Shown here piece after piece: positions 1 through 10,424 of a stretch of DNA of 64,000 bases. The stretch comes from Bradyrhizobium sp. AZCC 2262 (GTDB taxonomy: Bacteria > Pseudomonadota > Alphaproteobacteria > Rhizobiales > Xanthobacteraceae), in the NCBI RefSeq assembly GCF_036924535.1, contig NZ_JAZHRT010000001.1, positions 4,340,001-4,404,000 on the forward strand. Direction: 5' to 3'. The stretch's first letter is position 1. The number at the start of each line of letters is the position of its first letter. The notes under the pieces were generated by a model, which did not search any database, was not told where the DNA came from, and worked only from the letters and a program-made list of their open reading frames with translations. The position numbers and the translations under genes are program-made.

Positions 1-150
1 GAGTCCTTCGGCATCATGGTCAATTATCTCTACGACCATGACAGCATCGAGGACAATCACGAGCACTTCGTCCGTGGCGATGCCATCGTGCGTTCGCATG
101 ATGTGGATACGCTGCTTGCAGATACGGAGCTGCGGGACTGCTCTGCTTGA
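1..150 (+). CDS. C-terminal fragment of an unrecognised protein
   Basis: An open frame runs from the first base to a TGA at 148-150 and gives 49 residues, beginning ESFGIMVNYL and ending LRDCSA. The gene starts outside the window. The segment is rich in Asp and His and has no membrane segment. I do not recognise the family. It lies 67 bp upstream of the hydrolase gene on the same strand, so the two could be co-transcribed, but the hydrolase has its own ribosome binding site. Confidence 0.5.
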   Translation, partial: ESFGIMVNYLYDHDSIEDNHEHFVRGDAIVRSHDVDTLLADTELRDCSA

Positions 151-217
151 GACGACGTAACGATGAGCCCCACCAAATCGTACTTCCAGTGACACCTCAA
201 ATGAAGGAGTAGACATC

Positions 218-994
218 ATGATAAGCCGACGCGCCTTTTCGACCGCCCTGCTTGCCGGTGCAGCAGCTTCGCTGCTCTCCACACGCGGCATGGCCGCAAA
301 TGCAACTCCGACAAAGGCACGCAATGTCGTGCTCGTGCACGGGCTGTTCGCCGACGGATCGTGCTGGACCGAAGTGATTGCGCGATTACAGGCGGCGGGT
401 CTCAACGCCACTTCCGTGCAAAACCCGTTGACAACGCTGCCCGAAGCGGTCGCTTCGGCCGAGCGCGTGCTGGCGCGTCAGGATGGCCCGACGGTTCTGG
501 TCGGCCATTCCTTTTCCGGCATGATCGTCACAGAAGCCGGCGTGCATCCGAATGTTTCTGCGCTGGTCTATGTGGCGGCGCGCGCGCCCGATGCCGGCGA
601 GGATTATACCGCTTTGGCCAAGACATTCCCGACGCCGCCAGCGAGCGCGGGGATCGTGTTCGATGGCGATGAAGGACGTCTTTCAGAAGAGGCCTTCTTG
701 CGTGATTTCGCGGGCGACCTGCCCGCAGCAAAGGCGAAGGTTCTTTACGCCGTGCAGCAGCCGTTCCATAAGGCCCTGCTTACCGGCAAGACTGCGCACG
801 CGGCATGGCTGACGAAGCCGAGCTACTACGCCGTCTCCACGGAAGATCGCACCATCAATCCCGACCTTGAGCGCTTCATGGCCAAACGGATGGGAGCCAA
901 GACCATCGAGGTGAAGGCCAGTCATCTCTCCCTGATTTCACAGCCCGAGGAAATCACGCGGCTCATCCTCGAAGCCGCGGGACAGCAAGCTTGA
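218..994 (+). CDS. Tat-exported alpha/beta hydrolase
   Basis: A 258-residue alpha/beta hydrolase. The N-terminus (SRRAFSTALLAG, then a hydrophobic stretch to about residue 26) is a twin-arginine signal, so the enzyme probably acts in the periplasm. VLVHGLFADGSCW near residue 40 forms the oxyanion-hole region, GHSFSG near residue 93 is the nucleophile elbow, and a late SHLSL probably supplies the histidine. It resembles the small esterase/haloperoxidase-like hydrolases, but the substrate cannot be read from sequence. The start is supported by AAGGAG about 11 bases upstream of the ATG. Confidence 0.85.
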   Translation: MISRRAFSTALLAGAAASLLSTRGMAANATPTKARNVVLVHGLFADGSCWTEVIARLQAAGLNATSVQNPLTTLPEAVASAERVLARQDGPTVLVGHSFSGMIVTEAGVHPNVSALVYVAARAPDAGEDYTALAKTFPTPPASAGIVFDGDEGRLSEEAFLRDFAGDLPAAKAKVLYAVQQPFHKALLTGKTAHAAWLTKPSYYAVSTEDRTINPDLERFMAKRMGAKTIEVKASHLSLISQPEEITRLILEAAGQQA

Positions 995-1087
995 CGAAGC
1001 CTGTGCGGCAAAGAACTCATGAAACGTGCCGCGCGGCGGCGCCTGGCCACTGCCTGTGCAGCGGCCAGACGCCGGATCTTTCCGCGG

Positions 1088-2812
1088 TCACTTCTTGACG
1101 GCGAACACCCAAACAACGCCGCCCTGAGGCACGTTGTTCTCCAGGCCTGGGACCTTGCCCACCAATCCGTCCTGGATGCGTTGCGCGTCGACGCCCCAGC
1201 CCGACTGGACGGCGATATACTGCGTGCCGTCCACCTCATAGGCGATCGGCATGGCCATGATGCCGGAGTTGGTCTTTTGCTCCCAAAGCAGTTCGCCGGT
1301 CTTGGCATGGAAGGCGCGGAACATCCGGTCATTGGTGCCGCCGACAAAGATGAGGTCGCCGGCGGTAGCGGTCACCGAACCGAACAGTTGTGACTTCGGG
1401 AAATTGTGCGACCAGGCCTTCTTGCCCGTGGCCGGATCCCACGCCTGCAACTCGCCAAAGTGGGTCGCGCCGGGACGAGGCGTCAAGCCGATATCCTCGG
1501 GCTTGGTCCCGAGCCAGAGCTGGCCGGCAACCAACGGCACTTTCTCACCGGTGAAGCCGCCGCAGAAATTCTCGTTGGCCGGAACGTAGACCAATCCGGT
1601 CTTCTGACTATACGCTGCCGACGGCCAATCCTTGCCGCCCCACAACGAAGGACAGAATTCAACCCGCTTGCCAATAACCGGCTTGTGAGCCGGGTCGACA
1701 ATCGGCTTGCCACTCTCGGGCTCGATGCCTTTCCAGACGTCGGTATGAACAAAGGGCCAGCCAGCCACATATTTAATGCTGTCCGGCTTGCGCTCCAGTA
1801 CCCAGAAAATCGCGTTGCGACCCGGATGAATAAGACTCTTGATCGTGCGCCCGTCCTTTTGCAGGTCGACCAGCATTGGTGCATCCACCTCGTCCCAATC
1901 CCAGGAATCGTTTTGATGATACTGGAAGTAGGTTTTCATCTTGCCGCTATCGGGATCGAGCGCGAGCACTGAACTTGTGTAGAGATTGTCGCCGGAATGA
2001 GTGTCGCCCGGCCAAGGCGCGGCGTTGCCGGTGCCCCAATAGACTGTCTTGGTGTCTGGATCGTAGTTGCCTGTCATCCAGGCAGATCCGCCACCCGTTT
2101 TCCAGTCGTCGCCGCTCCACGTTTCGTTACCTGGCTCACCCGTGCCGGGAATGGTGAAGGTTCGCCACAATTCCTTGCCTGTTTCGGCGTCGTACGCAAC
2201 GACGTAACCGCGCACGCCGAGCTCGCCACCGGAACCGCCGACGATCACCTTACCGTCGACGACCAACGGCATCAGGGTCAAATACTGCCCCTTCTTGTAG
2301 TCCTGAACCTTGGTATCCCAGACCACTTTGCCGGTCTTGGCCTCGAGCGCGACCACATGGTCGTCCGTCGTGGCGAGGTACACCTTGTCCTGCCACAGCC
2401 CCACGCCGCGATTGGTCGGGTGCAGTTGAAAGAGGTCTTCCGGAAGCTGGCGCTTGTATCGCCAGTACTCGTCGCCGGTCTTGGCGTTGAGCGCAATCAC
2501 CTGCCCCGACGGCGTTGCAACGAACATCACGCCATTGTTGATGATCGGGGGCGCCTCGTGTCCCTCGATCACGCCGGTCGAGAACGTCCACACCGGCGTC
2601 AGGTTTTTCACGTTCGAGGTGTTGATCTGGTCGAGCGGGCTGTATCCCTGGCCGTCATAGGTCCGGCGGTAATGCATCCAGTTGCCGGGTTCGGGATTCT
2701 TGAGTCGCTCGGCCGTCACCGGGCTGTAGTTCTCGATCGGGCCTGCGGCAGCGATCGAAACGAGGCATGTGGACGCGAGCAAACCCGACAAAAGCCATTG
2801 CTTCAAGGCCAT
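1088..2812 (-). CDS. PQQ-dependent alcohol dehydrogenase, DWD (lanthanide-type) metal site
   Basis: A 574-residue periplasmic quinoprotein of the methanol/ethanol dehydrogenase family, with a Sec signal (residues 1-23) and repeated beta-propeller W motifs. The metal site reads Glu197 (SGGELGV), Asn263 (GTGNAAP) and catalytic Asp305. Asp307 follows in SWDWD; in XoxF and ExaF enzymes this extra Asp marks lanthanide use. The vicinal Cys-Cys pair of classical enzymes is absent: the equivalent stretch reads LHPTNRG. There is no C-terminal cytochrome domain, so an external acceptor is needed. It lies 72 bp downstream of the Rieske gene on the same strand, so the two probably form an operon. The start has a clear GGGGAGG site. 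The alcohol substrate is unknown. Confidence 0.9.
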   Translation of the reverse strand: MALKQWLLSGLLASTCLVSIAAAGPIENYSPVTAERLKNPEPGNWMHYRRTYDGQGYSPLDQINTSNVKNLTPVWTFSTGVIEGHEAPPIINNGVMFVATPSGQVIALNAKTGDEYWRYKRQLPEDLFQLHPTNRGVGLWQDKVYLATTDDHVVALEAKTGKVVWDTKVQDYKKGQYLTLMPLVVDGKVIVGGSGGELGVRGYVVAYDAETGKELWRTFTIPGTGEPGNETWSGDDWKTGGGSAWMTGNYDPDTKTVYWGTGNAAPWPGDTHSGDNLYTSSVLALDPDSGKMKTYFQYHQNDSWDWDEVDAPMLVDLQKDGRTIKSLIHPGRNAIFWVLERKPDSIKYVAGWPFVHTDVWKGIEPESGKPIVDPAHKPVIGKRVEFCPSLWGGKDWPSAAYSQKTGLVYVPANENFCGGFTGEKVPLVAGQLWLGTKPEDIGLTPRPGATHFGELQAWDPATGKKAWSHNFPKSQLFGSVTATAGDLIFVGGTNDRMFRAFHAKTGELLWEQKTNSGIMAMPIAYEVDGTQYIAVQSGWGVDAQRIQDGLVGKVPGLENNVPQGGVVWVFAVKK

Positions 2813-2884
2813 AACAAATCCTCCCCTTTGTTTTCATCTCACGAATTCTGTTTTCCTTTGTCGTGGATCGACGGCGGGCGGCCG

Positions 2885-3535
2885 TCACCTGGCCTGCTGT
2901 GCACCTACCTTTCCAACAAATGTTGCGGCCACCGTAAGTGGACCGTCGTCCGGCTCCAACGGAAGCGCCGGCAGACGCCGGGGCGCCGGTCCAAAGATTA
3001 CTTGCGCACTTTGCCTGGGATCATATTCCGAATTATGGCAAACGCATTTGAACACGTCCTTGTCGCTGTTTGCCGCCTTCACCCATGCGGTGATCGGGCA
3101 ACCCGTGTGGACGCAGATTACCGAATAGGCCACGACGCCGCCGGCAGCACGCGAACGTGTCTCTTCGTCCAGTTCGGCCGGGTCGAGTTTTACGACGAGC
3201 ACCTCGTTCAGGCGCGAGCCCTTGCGGATTACCGATGTCCTGGGATCCTTTGGCCAGGCCCGCACCGGCGGCCCACCAACTTTCAGGTCCTGCGGCTTGA
3301 TCACCTCGCCGGCATGTTCCCCTTCGGAGAAAACCAGCACGTCGGCTTTCTGAGGCCGCTCGTTGCTGCCCGGCAAATCTTCCTCGGCAACGGAGGACCT
3401 GGACGACGCGACGCAGGCTCCCGTGGCGAGAACCGTCAGGATGAGTGCGCGCCGTGTCGGATCCTGACACATCGCTGTCGCGGGTTCCGCGCCTGTGCTT
3501 GTGATCGACGCTGTGGGCTGATCCGATTTGCACAT
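2885..3535 (-). CDS. exported Rieske [2Fe-2S] protein
   Basis: A 216-residue protein with the two Rieske cluster loops, CVHTGCP and CVCHNSEYDP, near the C-terminus. A Tat-like segment (TRRALILTVLATGA) lies around residue 28. It resembles the iron-sulfur subunit of cytochrome bc1, but no cytochrome b or c1 gene is adjacent. Its partner is instead the PQQ dehydrogenase just downstream, so it may carry electrons from that enzyme (inference). The start is uncertain: the ATG at 3535 has a poor ribosome binding site, a GTG precedes it, and an internal ATG at 3472 would give a more typical Tat signal. Confidence 0.8.
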   Translation of the reverse strand: MCKSDQPTASITSTGAEPATAMCQDPTRRALILTVLATGACVASSRSSVAEEDLPGSNERPQKADVLVFSEGEHAGEVIKPQDLKVGGPPVRAWPKDPRTSVIRKGSRLNEVLVVKLDPAELDEETRSRAAGGVVAYSVICVHTGCPITAWVKAANSDKDVFKCVCHNSEYDPRQSAQVIFGPAPRRLPALPLEPDDGPLTVAATFVGKVGAQQAR

Positions 3536-4195
3536 CACGCAAACTGAAGGAGGGAGTCGGTCAAAAGAATGGCGACAAGCAAATTTGTCGTTTGCACAAT
3601 ACTCTTTCCAGATGCGTCAGCGATTCCAGGAAAAGCCAGCAACAACGAGAGCCAATGCATTTCGTGCGACCCTAACCGCCGATCAGCGCATCATGCGTAT
3701 TTCGCAGAACAGCTCAGCCTTCTGCGGTGTGCGGTGCGTTATCGCACGTGCGGCCGAGAATTGCCGGAGTCGACGCGAAGCGTTCGACGAACGTCGGTGT
3801 CCCCCTGAGCGCAACTGGTGAAAGTCCTTGCTACGCCGGGCGACGTGGAAGAGGCGTTCCCACACCTTGTTCTGACACCAACGTTCAAGTTTGACGACAA
3901 TTACTTTTGCTCGCGCCCGCTGCGTCAGCGTTGCTGACCAAATGCAATTCTTTGCCGATGCCCCGCTTTCGCCAAACATGCGGAAGCAAATGTAGAACGC
4001 CTTGTGGCGGCCGATCCGCCAAGCGCGGCCGACTGAACAACAGCTAATAATAATGATCAGGAGGATGGCTCAAAGAAATCCCAGCCAGGCAAGACAGCAA
4101 GGAATTTCGAAGCGACGGCGTTGAGCGATCAGCCGTAACGTTTTTCGCTCACGTCGGAGCTACCATCAGCAGCTTACGAAGAGCGAGGGTTGATC
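3536..4195. promoter_or_regulatory. divergent intergenic region with a short dyad
   Basis: About 660 bp separate the Rieske/PQQ dehydrogenase operon from the molybdenum hydroxylase operon. Short open frames here have no ribosome binding sites or recognisable protein features. A dyad GTGCG-TTAT-CGCAC sits at 3734-3747 and could be an operator. Promoters for both operons must lie here, but I cannot place -35/-10 boxes with confidence. Confidence 0.4.
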
Positions 4196-4648
4196 ATGAT
4201 TACTTTGAAGATTAACGGCCAGCAAAAGAACTGGGATGGCGATCCCGACCTCCCACTCCTCTGGTTTCTCCGCGATGAAGCCGGACTGACGGGTACGAAA
4301 TACGGCTGCGGCCAGGCGCTTTGCGGCGCCTGTACCGTGATCGTCGACAAGCAGGCGACGCGCGCCTGCGTCACGTCGGTTTCCGACGTGGTCGGTCGAG
4401 AGGTCACGACGATCGAAGGCCTTCACCCGACGGGTGATCACGCGGTCCAGAAGGCCTGGCGCCAGCTCAATGTCCCACAATGCGGTTTTTGCCAGGTCGG
4501 CCAGATCATGCAGGCCGCGGCCCTGTTGATCGAAAATCCGAAACCCAACCACGATCAGATACGCGAGGCGATGGCGGGCAATATCTGCCGCTGCGGCTGC
4601 TATCAGCGCATCGAAAACGCGGTCCACCTCGCTTCGACGGGGGTATGA
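4196..4648 (+). CDS. [2Fe-2S] subunit of a molybdenum hydroxylase (IorA-like)
   Basis: About 150 residues, the usual length for the small subunit of isoquinoline 1-oxidoreductase-type aldehyde/N-heterocycle hydroxylases. It has a plant-type [2Fe-2S] motif (YGCGQALCGAC) in the N-terminal half and the second cluster motif (CGFCQVG ... NICRCGCY) in the C-terminal half. It would pass electrons from the molybdenum subunit encoded next. The ATG at 4196 is chosen because GAGCGAGGG lies 7 bases upstream; an in-frame TTG at 4190 is too close to that site. It overlaps the next gene in ATGA, indicating translational coupling. Confidence 0.9.
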   Translation: MITLKINGQQKNWDGDPDLPLLWFLRDEAGLTGTKYGCGQALCGACTVIVDKQATRACVTSVSDVVGREVTTIEGLHPTGDHAVQKAWRQLNVPQCGFCQVGQIMQAAALLIENPKPNHDQIREAMAGNICRCGCYQRIENAVHLASTGV

Positions 4649-6969
4649 TCATGAACATTCTCACCAATCCCAAGAAGCTCCGCGGCTTTGAGCGATACGT
4701 CAAAGTCGACAACGTTTCGCGCCGCAGCATCCTGAAGGGCCTCGGACTGGCCGGTGGCTTCGTTTTGGCCGCCCCTGTGATGTCACGCCCCGCCCTTGCC
4801 GCGTACCAGACCGGCGCAGACAAGATGCCGCACGGCACCGTCGTGGACCCGCGCGTGTTCGTCGCGATCGCGCCCGATGGCATTGTCACGATCGTCGCGC
4901 ACCGCGCCGAGATGGGAACCGGCGTCCGCACCAGCCTTCCGATGATCGTTGCCGAAGAGCTGGAGGCCGACTGGTCGCGCGTTCGCGTCCAGCAGGCGCA
5001 TGGCGACGAGGTCAAATTCGGCAACCAGGATACCGATGGATCGCGCAGTACGCGTCACTACCTGATGCCGATGCGTCAAATCGGCGCCTCGGCCCGCACG
5101 ATGCTCGAAGGCGCAGCGGCGAAGCGCTGGGGTGTGCCGGCAACCGAAGTGAAGGCGGTCAATCACGAAGTCGTCCACAGCGCGAGCGGACGCCGCATTG
5201 GCTTTGGCGATCTGGCAGCCGATGCCGCCAAGGAGTCGGTACCGAGCGTCGAAGGCCTGAAGCTGAAAGACCCAAAGGATTTCCGCTATCTGGGCAAAGG
5301 CCAGATCAGCATGGTCGATCTGCGCGACATCACGGTAGGCACCGCGCGTTACGGCGCCGATGTCCGCCTGCCCGGCATGAAATATGCCGTCATTGCCCGG
5401 CCGCCGGTGACCGGCGGCAAGGTCGCGTCGTTTGACGGGGCGGCGGCGATGAAGGTTTCCGGCGTCGAGAAGGTCATGGAAGTCAAGGGCTGGCCGTGGC
5501 CTTCAAAATTCCAACCACTCGGCGGCGTCGCGGTGATCGCGCGCAACACCGGCGCGGCGATCAAGGGGCGCGACGCCCTGAAGATCGTCTGGGACGATGG
5601 CCCCAACAGCAAATACGAATCGGTCGCCTACCGGGCCGAACTGGAGGCAGCCGCGCGGAAGCCCGGCCTGGTGCTGCGTAAGGAGGGTGACGTGGAGGCC
5701 GCTCTGAAGGGCGCCGACAAGGTGATCGTGGGTGAGTACTATCTGCCGCATCTTGCCCATGTCGCCATGGAGCCGCCGGCTGCGGTCGCGAACGTCAGCG
5801 GCGACAAGGCAGAGATCTGGGGGCCGGTGCAAAGCGCGGGCGGAACACGCGAGGACGTCGCCAAAACGCTCGGGATTCCCGAGGCGAATGTCACCGTCAA
5901 CGTCACCCTGCTCGGCGGCGGTTTCGGGCGCAAGTCGAAATGCGACTACGCCCTCGAAGCGGCGCTGCTTTCAAAAGAGCTCGGAGCCCCCGTAAAGGTG
6001 CAATGGACGCGGGAAGACGACGTTCGCAACGGCTTCCTGCACACCGTCTCGGTGGAACGCATCGAGGCCGGCATCGACAAGAGCGGCAAGGTGACGGCGT
6101 GGCGGCATCGCAGCGTCGCGCCGAGCATCGCCTCGACATTTGCCGCTGGTGCAGTGCATCAGGCCCCGTTTGAACTCGGCATGGGGCTTGTCGACATGCC
6201 CTTCGAGATCGCCAACGTCCAGTGCGAGAATCCGGAAGCGGCCGCGCATACCCGCATTGGCTGGTTCCGCTCGGTGTCGAACATCCCGCGCGCCTTCGCG
6301 GTGCAGTCGATGGTGGCCGAACTTGCGCAGGCGACCAAACGCGATCCAAAGGACATGCTGCTGGAGCTGATCGGCTCTCCGCGGATCGTCAAGCTCGATT
6401 CGGTGAAAGACCTTTGGAACTACGGCGAGCCCTATGACAGCTATCCGATCGATACCGCGCGTCTTCGCAAGGTCGTCGAACTGGTCGCGGACAAGGGCGG
6501 TTGGGGCCGGTCCGTCCCCAAGGGTCACGGGCTCGGCATTGCCGCGCACCGCAGCTTCGTCAGCTACATCGCGACCATCGTCGAGGTGGCCGTTGACGAC
6601 AAGGGCAAGCTCACCGTGCCGCGGGTCGATACCGCCATAGACTGCGGAACCTACGTCAATCCGGAGCGGATCCAGTCGCAAATCGAGGGCGCCGCGATCA
6701 TGGGCATGAGCCTCGCCAAACATGGCGCGATCACCTTCAAGGACGGCAAGGTGCAGCAGGGCAATTTCGACGATTTCCCGGTGATCCGGATCGACGAGTC
6801 TCCGGCTGTCACGAACGTCTACATCGTGCCTCCCGGCCCCGACACACCGCCCAGCGGCGTCGGCGAGCCAGGCGTGCCGCCGTTTGCGCCGGCGCTGATC
6901 AACGCGATCTTCGCCGCGACCGGCAAGCGTATCCGCGCCCTGCCGATCGGCAAGCAATTGGAGGCGTAA
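4645..6969 (+). CDS. molybdopterin-binding subunit of a molybdenum hydroxylase (IorB-like)
   Basis: A 774-residue large subunit of the xanthine oxidase family, IorB type. A twin-arginine signal ([15 protein letters not shown]) around residue 28 predicts export as a folded complex, with the small subunit hitch-hiking. Glycine-rich [10 protein letters not shown] and the late [13 protein letters not shown] segment match molybdenum cofactor contacts and the catalytic Glu of the family. There is no fused cytochrome domain. The start overlaps the stop of the iron-sulfur subunit; a second ATG at 4651 is possible. The substrate (aldehyde or N-heterocycle) is not determined by sequence. The divergent PQQ dehydrogenase hints that an alcohol could be oxidised to an aldehyde and then to an acid. 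Confidence 0.9.
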   Translation: MIMNILTNPKKLRGFERYVKVDNVSRRSILKGLGLAGGFVLAAPVMSRPALAAYQTGADKMPHGTVVDPRVFVAIAPDGIVTIVAHRAEMGTGVRTSLPMIVAEELEADWSRVRVQQAHGDEVKFGNQDTDGSRSTRHYLMPMRQIGASARTMLEGAAAKRWGVPATEVKAVNHEVVHSASGRRIGFGDLAADAAKESVPSVEGLKLKDPKDFRYLGKGQISMVDLRDITVGTARYGADVRLPGMKYAVIARPPVTGGKVASFDGAAAMKVSGVEKVMEVKGWPWPSKFQPLGGVAVIARNTGAAIKGRDALKIVWDDGPNSKYESVAYRAELEAAARKPGLVLRKEGDVEAALKGADKVIVGEYYLPHLAHVAMEPPAAVANVSGDKAEIWGPVQSAGGTREDVAKTLGIPEANVTVNVTLLGGGFGRKSKCDYALEAALLSKELGAPVKVQWTREDDVRNGFLHTVSVERIEAGIDKSGKVTAWRHRSVAPSIASTFAAGAVHQAPFELGMGLVDMPFEIANVQCENPEAAAHTRIGWFRSVSNIPRAFAVQSMVAELAQATKRDPKDMLLELIGSPRIVKLDSVKDLWNYGEPYDSYPIDTARLRKVVELVADKGGWGRSVPKGHGLGIAAHRSFVSYIATIVEVAVDDKGKLTVPRVDTAIDCGTYVNPERIQSQIEGAAIMGMSLAKHGAITFKDGKVQQGNFDDFPVIRIDESPAVTNVYIVPPGPDTPPSGVGEPGVPPFAPALINAIFAATGKRIRALPIGKQLEA

Positions 6970-7023
6970 GGGGAACGTTGGAGCGAACGGGCCGTTTCCT
7001 TGGTCTGAGAGGAGTTCAGACCG

Positions 7024-7287
7024 ATGAAACCCAACGCAACAGCGCTCGCGGTGTCGCTACTGTCGAGCGTGGTTCTATTGAATGCTCAGACGGCGATCGC
7101 TCAAACGACGTCGCCGCCGAGCGCAACCGCAACGCGGCCGGCGACGACACCGCCCGGGCAAACCTCCATGCCCAACGAAAGCCCGCCGGCCACGACAACC
7201 CAGACCACCGGCGAAGCCAGTCGCGATCCCGTCGTGAAGAAAATGAACGAGGACGAAAAGCAGAAGGTCGATACCAAAGGCAAGTAG
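7024..7287 (+). CDS. small secreted Thr/Pro-rich protein
   Basis: An 87-residue protein with a Sec signal (cleavage after about residue 26, AIAQ), a low-complexity Ala/Thr/Pro/Ser middle and a charged tail ([14 protein letters not shown]). GAGAGGAG lies upstream of the ATG. It lies 54 bp after the molybdenum hydroxylase gene on the same strand. It has no recognised domain and I assign no function. It is convergent with allE, with 45 bp between the stops. Confidence 0.6.
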   Translation: MKPNATALAVSLLSSVVLLNAQTAIAQTTSPPSATATRPATTPPGQTSMPNESPPATTTQTTGEASRDPVVKKMNEDEKQKVDTKGK

Positions 7288-7332
7288 CGCAGTTCAGGTT
7301 CGGCCTGTTAAACCTGGTCGTCCCTCTCCTGC

Positions 7333-8208
<876 letters not shown>

Positions 8209-8253
8209 TTCTTGGCCTCTTGAAGATGGTTCCTGCGGACGTTCGCCGGACGA

Positions 8254-8790
8254 CTAGGCCGGCTTCGCTGTGATGTCCGGGCGGGTTGCTGCCGCACCAT
8301 CGAACGCGATGTGCAGCCAGTTTGCTTCTTCAAGCCACTTTTCCTCGAGGTTGCTGCCCGCGCCCTTTCGATCGACGACAGCGAACGGACTGGCGTCTGC
8401 AGTGACAAGTAGCGGATGATGCCAGCAGTTTCTCGCGTAGTTCACGCCCTGCCGTCCCGACGCAGCAAACGCCCGGTAGCTCGACGGGATGCCCGGATCT
8501 GCGCAAACGACCACCAGCCAGGGCACCTCGGTCAACGGGACGAAAAGCTGGCTTCCGACCGGATGGCGCTCCATCATCCTGATGACAATCGGCGCCGGTC
8601 TCACTGCCCCGATGAACAGGCTGATATTGACCTCTCCGTCCGCCGAGGCCACGTCAATTTTCGCCAGGTCGTCATAGCGTCTGGCAAATCCTTCGTTGAT
8701 CAGTTTCGGCTTCACATCTTCCGTCTCGACGACCTCACCGAAAGGCGCGAACCCCGCCTTTGTCAAAGGTGCAACCGAAAGCGCCAGCAT
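8254..8790 (-). CDS. allA: ureidoglycolate lyase
   Basis: A 178-residue member of the AllA family, which cleaves ureidoglycolate to glyoxylate and urea. Family features include the N-terminal LTKAGFAPFGEVVE, the MMERHPVGSQLFVPL stretch and NCWHHPLL near the middle, which holds conserved histidines. Length is normal for the family. GGAG lies 9 bases before the ATG. It sits between the DctA-family carrier and allE on the same strand, so uptake and two steps of ureide breakdown are probably co-expressed. No urease or glyoxylate gene is present in the window. Confidence 0.9.
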   Translation of the reverse strand: MLALSVAPLTKAGFAPFGEVVETEDVKPKLINEGFARRYDDLAKIDVASADGEVNISLFIGAVRPAPIVIRMMERHPVGSQLFVPLTEVPWLVVVCADPGIPSSYRAFAASGRQGVNYARNCWHHPLLVTADASPFAVVDRKGAGSNLEEKWLEEANWLHIAFDGAAATRPDITAKPA

Positions 8791-8877
8791 CGTTCAAACT
8801 CCGATCAACTTCGAGCGTGGCGAGGCGTCCAGACCGGCCGCTCGGTCCAGCCGATACCGGACGCCTTGTGCCTGATA

Positions 8878-10212
8878 TCAGGTCGCCTGAGGCTGCGCTC
8901 CAGCGGTGTCCAGGCCCACCGGATCGATCTCGGCTTCCGCACTCCCGGGATCGACCTGTCCATTCAGGACCCGATGCGCCTTCTCCCGATCGATGTCACC
9001 TTCCCAAGAGGCCACGGCGACCGTGGCGACGCAATTCCCGATATAGTTGCCCAGCGCCCGCGCGATGCCGATGAACCAGTCCACCGACAGGATCAGCACC
9101 AGTCCGATCGCAGGAATGGCCGGGATGGCTGCGAGGGTGGCCGCAAGCACGACAATGGCCGAGCCGGGGACGCCGTGGGCGCCCTTCGACGTCAGGAGGG
9201 CAACGCCGAGAATTGCCAGAAGATCACCTGTGGCCAACGGCGTGTTGGTCGCCTGGGCTATGAACACCGCGGCCAGCGTCAGGTAAATCGAGAAGGCGTC
9301 CAAGTTGAACGAATATCCCGTTGGGATGACCAGTCCGACGGTCGACGGCTTGATGCCAAGAAGCTCAAGCTTGCGCATGGTCTGCGGAAGCACGCTGTCT
9401 CCGGCCGCCGTGCCGAGAACGATCGTCAGTTCCTCGCGCAAGTAGCGGAGCAGCTTGAACAGGCTGAAGCCGGAAAAGCGCATGACCGTGCCCAGCACGA
9501 CGACGACAAAAACGGCCACGGCCACATAGAACAGGGCGACGAGACCGCCGAGTTGCTTGAGCGAGCCGATGCCGTACTTGCCGACTGTAAATGCGATCGC
9601 CCCGAACACGCCGAGCGGCGCCAACCTGACGACGAAATTCATCATCTTGAAGACGATGTCACTCACACGTCCGATGAAATCCGTCACCGGCTTGGCCCGC
9701 TCGCCACACAGGGAGACGGCACAGCCGAACATGATCGAGACGATCAGCACCTGCAGGATGTCGCCGGTCGTGAAGGCCCCGACCACCGTCGTGGGAATGA
9801 GTTTCATCAGGAATTCCGAGACCCCGCCGCCAGCGACCTGGGCCGCCGTTTGGCTGAATCCGCTCAACGCTTTTGCATCCAGCGTCTTCGGATCGATATT
9901 CATTCCGGCACCGGGCTGGAAGTAATAGGCGAGCGCAATGCCGAGCACCAACGCAATCGTCGTGATGACCTCAAAGTATATCAGCGCGCGCACCCCGACT
10001 CGCCCAACCTTCGACAGATCCCCGGCAGCGGCGATCCCGTGCACGACAACGCAAAACACGATCACCGGAACCAGCATCTTGATGAGCTTGATGAAGCCAT
10101 CGCCCAGCGGTTTCATCTGAAGAGCGGCATCCGGGTGAGCCATGCCAAGCGCGATACCCAGCGCTAGCGCCACGACGACCTGGAAGAAGAGTGACCTGAA
10201 TAACCTTGGCAC
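8878..10212 (-). CDS. DctA-family dicarboxylate/amino acid:cation symporter
   Basis: An inner-membrane secondary carrier of about 444 residues, with multiple membrane segments and the family signature PTGYSFNLDAFSIYLT followed by AAVFIAQATN. It starts at a GTG (10212) chosen because GAGGGA lies 6 bases upstream and the protein then begins PRLFRSLFFQVV, as DctA homologues do; an ATG at 10242 has no good site. Classical DctA imports succinate, fumarate and malate. Here the gene heads an operon with allA and allE, 87 bp upstream of allA, so the physiological substrate may be an ureide-related acid (inference). A LysR gene is divergent. Confidence 0.85.
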   Translation of the reverse strand: MPRLFRSLFFQVVVALALGIALGMAHPDAALQMKPLGDGFIKLIKMLVPVIVFCVVVHGIAAAGDLSKVGRVGVRALIYFEVITTIALVLGIALAYYFQPGAGMNIDPKTLDAKALSGFSQTAAQVAGGGVSEFLMKLIPTTVVGAFTTGDILQVLIVSIMFGCAVSLCGERAKPVTDFIGRVSDIVFKMMNFVVRLAPLGVFGAIAFTVGKYGIGSLKQLGGLVALFYVAVAVFVVVVLGTVMRFSGFSLFKLLRYLREELTIVLGTAAGDSVLPQTMRKLELLGIKPSTVGLVIPTGYSFNLDAFSIYLTLAAVFIAQATNTPLATGDLLAILGVALLTSKGAHGVPGSAIVVLAATLAAIPAIPAIGLVLILSVDWFIGIARALGNYIGNCVATVAVASWEGDIDREKAHRVLNGQVDPGSAEAEIDPVGLDTAGAQPQAT

Positions 10213-10424
10213 GGCGTTCCCTCGCTTGGTCGGTGTTTCCATTTGATGTGGCTTCGTCGGCCCTCGGCCGGGTGCCACTTTTGCTTTTAACCGCGACGCT
10301 GACGTCGCTTCGAAACGGATGGTCGCCCGCCGGACTTCCGTCCCGGCCGCGCCCCAAACCATTCGTTGACCATGCCGAACCGCGCGTCCAATATATAGAA
10401 CGACTTGATCTAGAGGATTTCGCT

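Noticed and set aside
1997..3547. Plus-strand open frame (516 codons) across the PQQ dehydrogenase and Rieske genes
   Set aside because: It spans two genes and their spacer on the other strand and has no recognisable domain.
3528..3979. Short frames in the Rieske/IorA spacer
   Set aside because: No ribosome binding site, unusual composition and overlapping frames on both strands; treated as non-coding.
8416..10167. Plus-strand open frame (583 codons) across allA and the carrier gene
   Set aside because: Antisense to two recognised genes; the product is Arg/Asp/His-rich without a fold, typical of a shadow frame.
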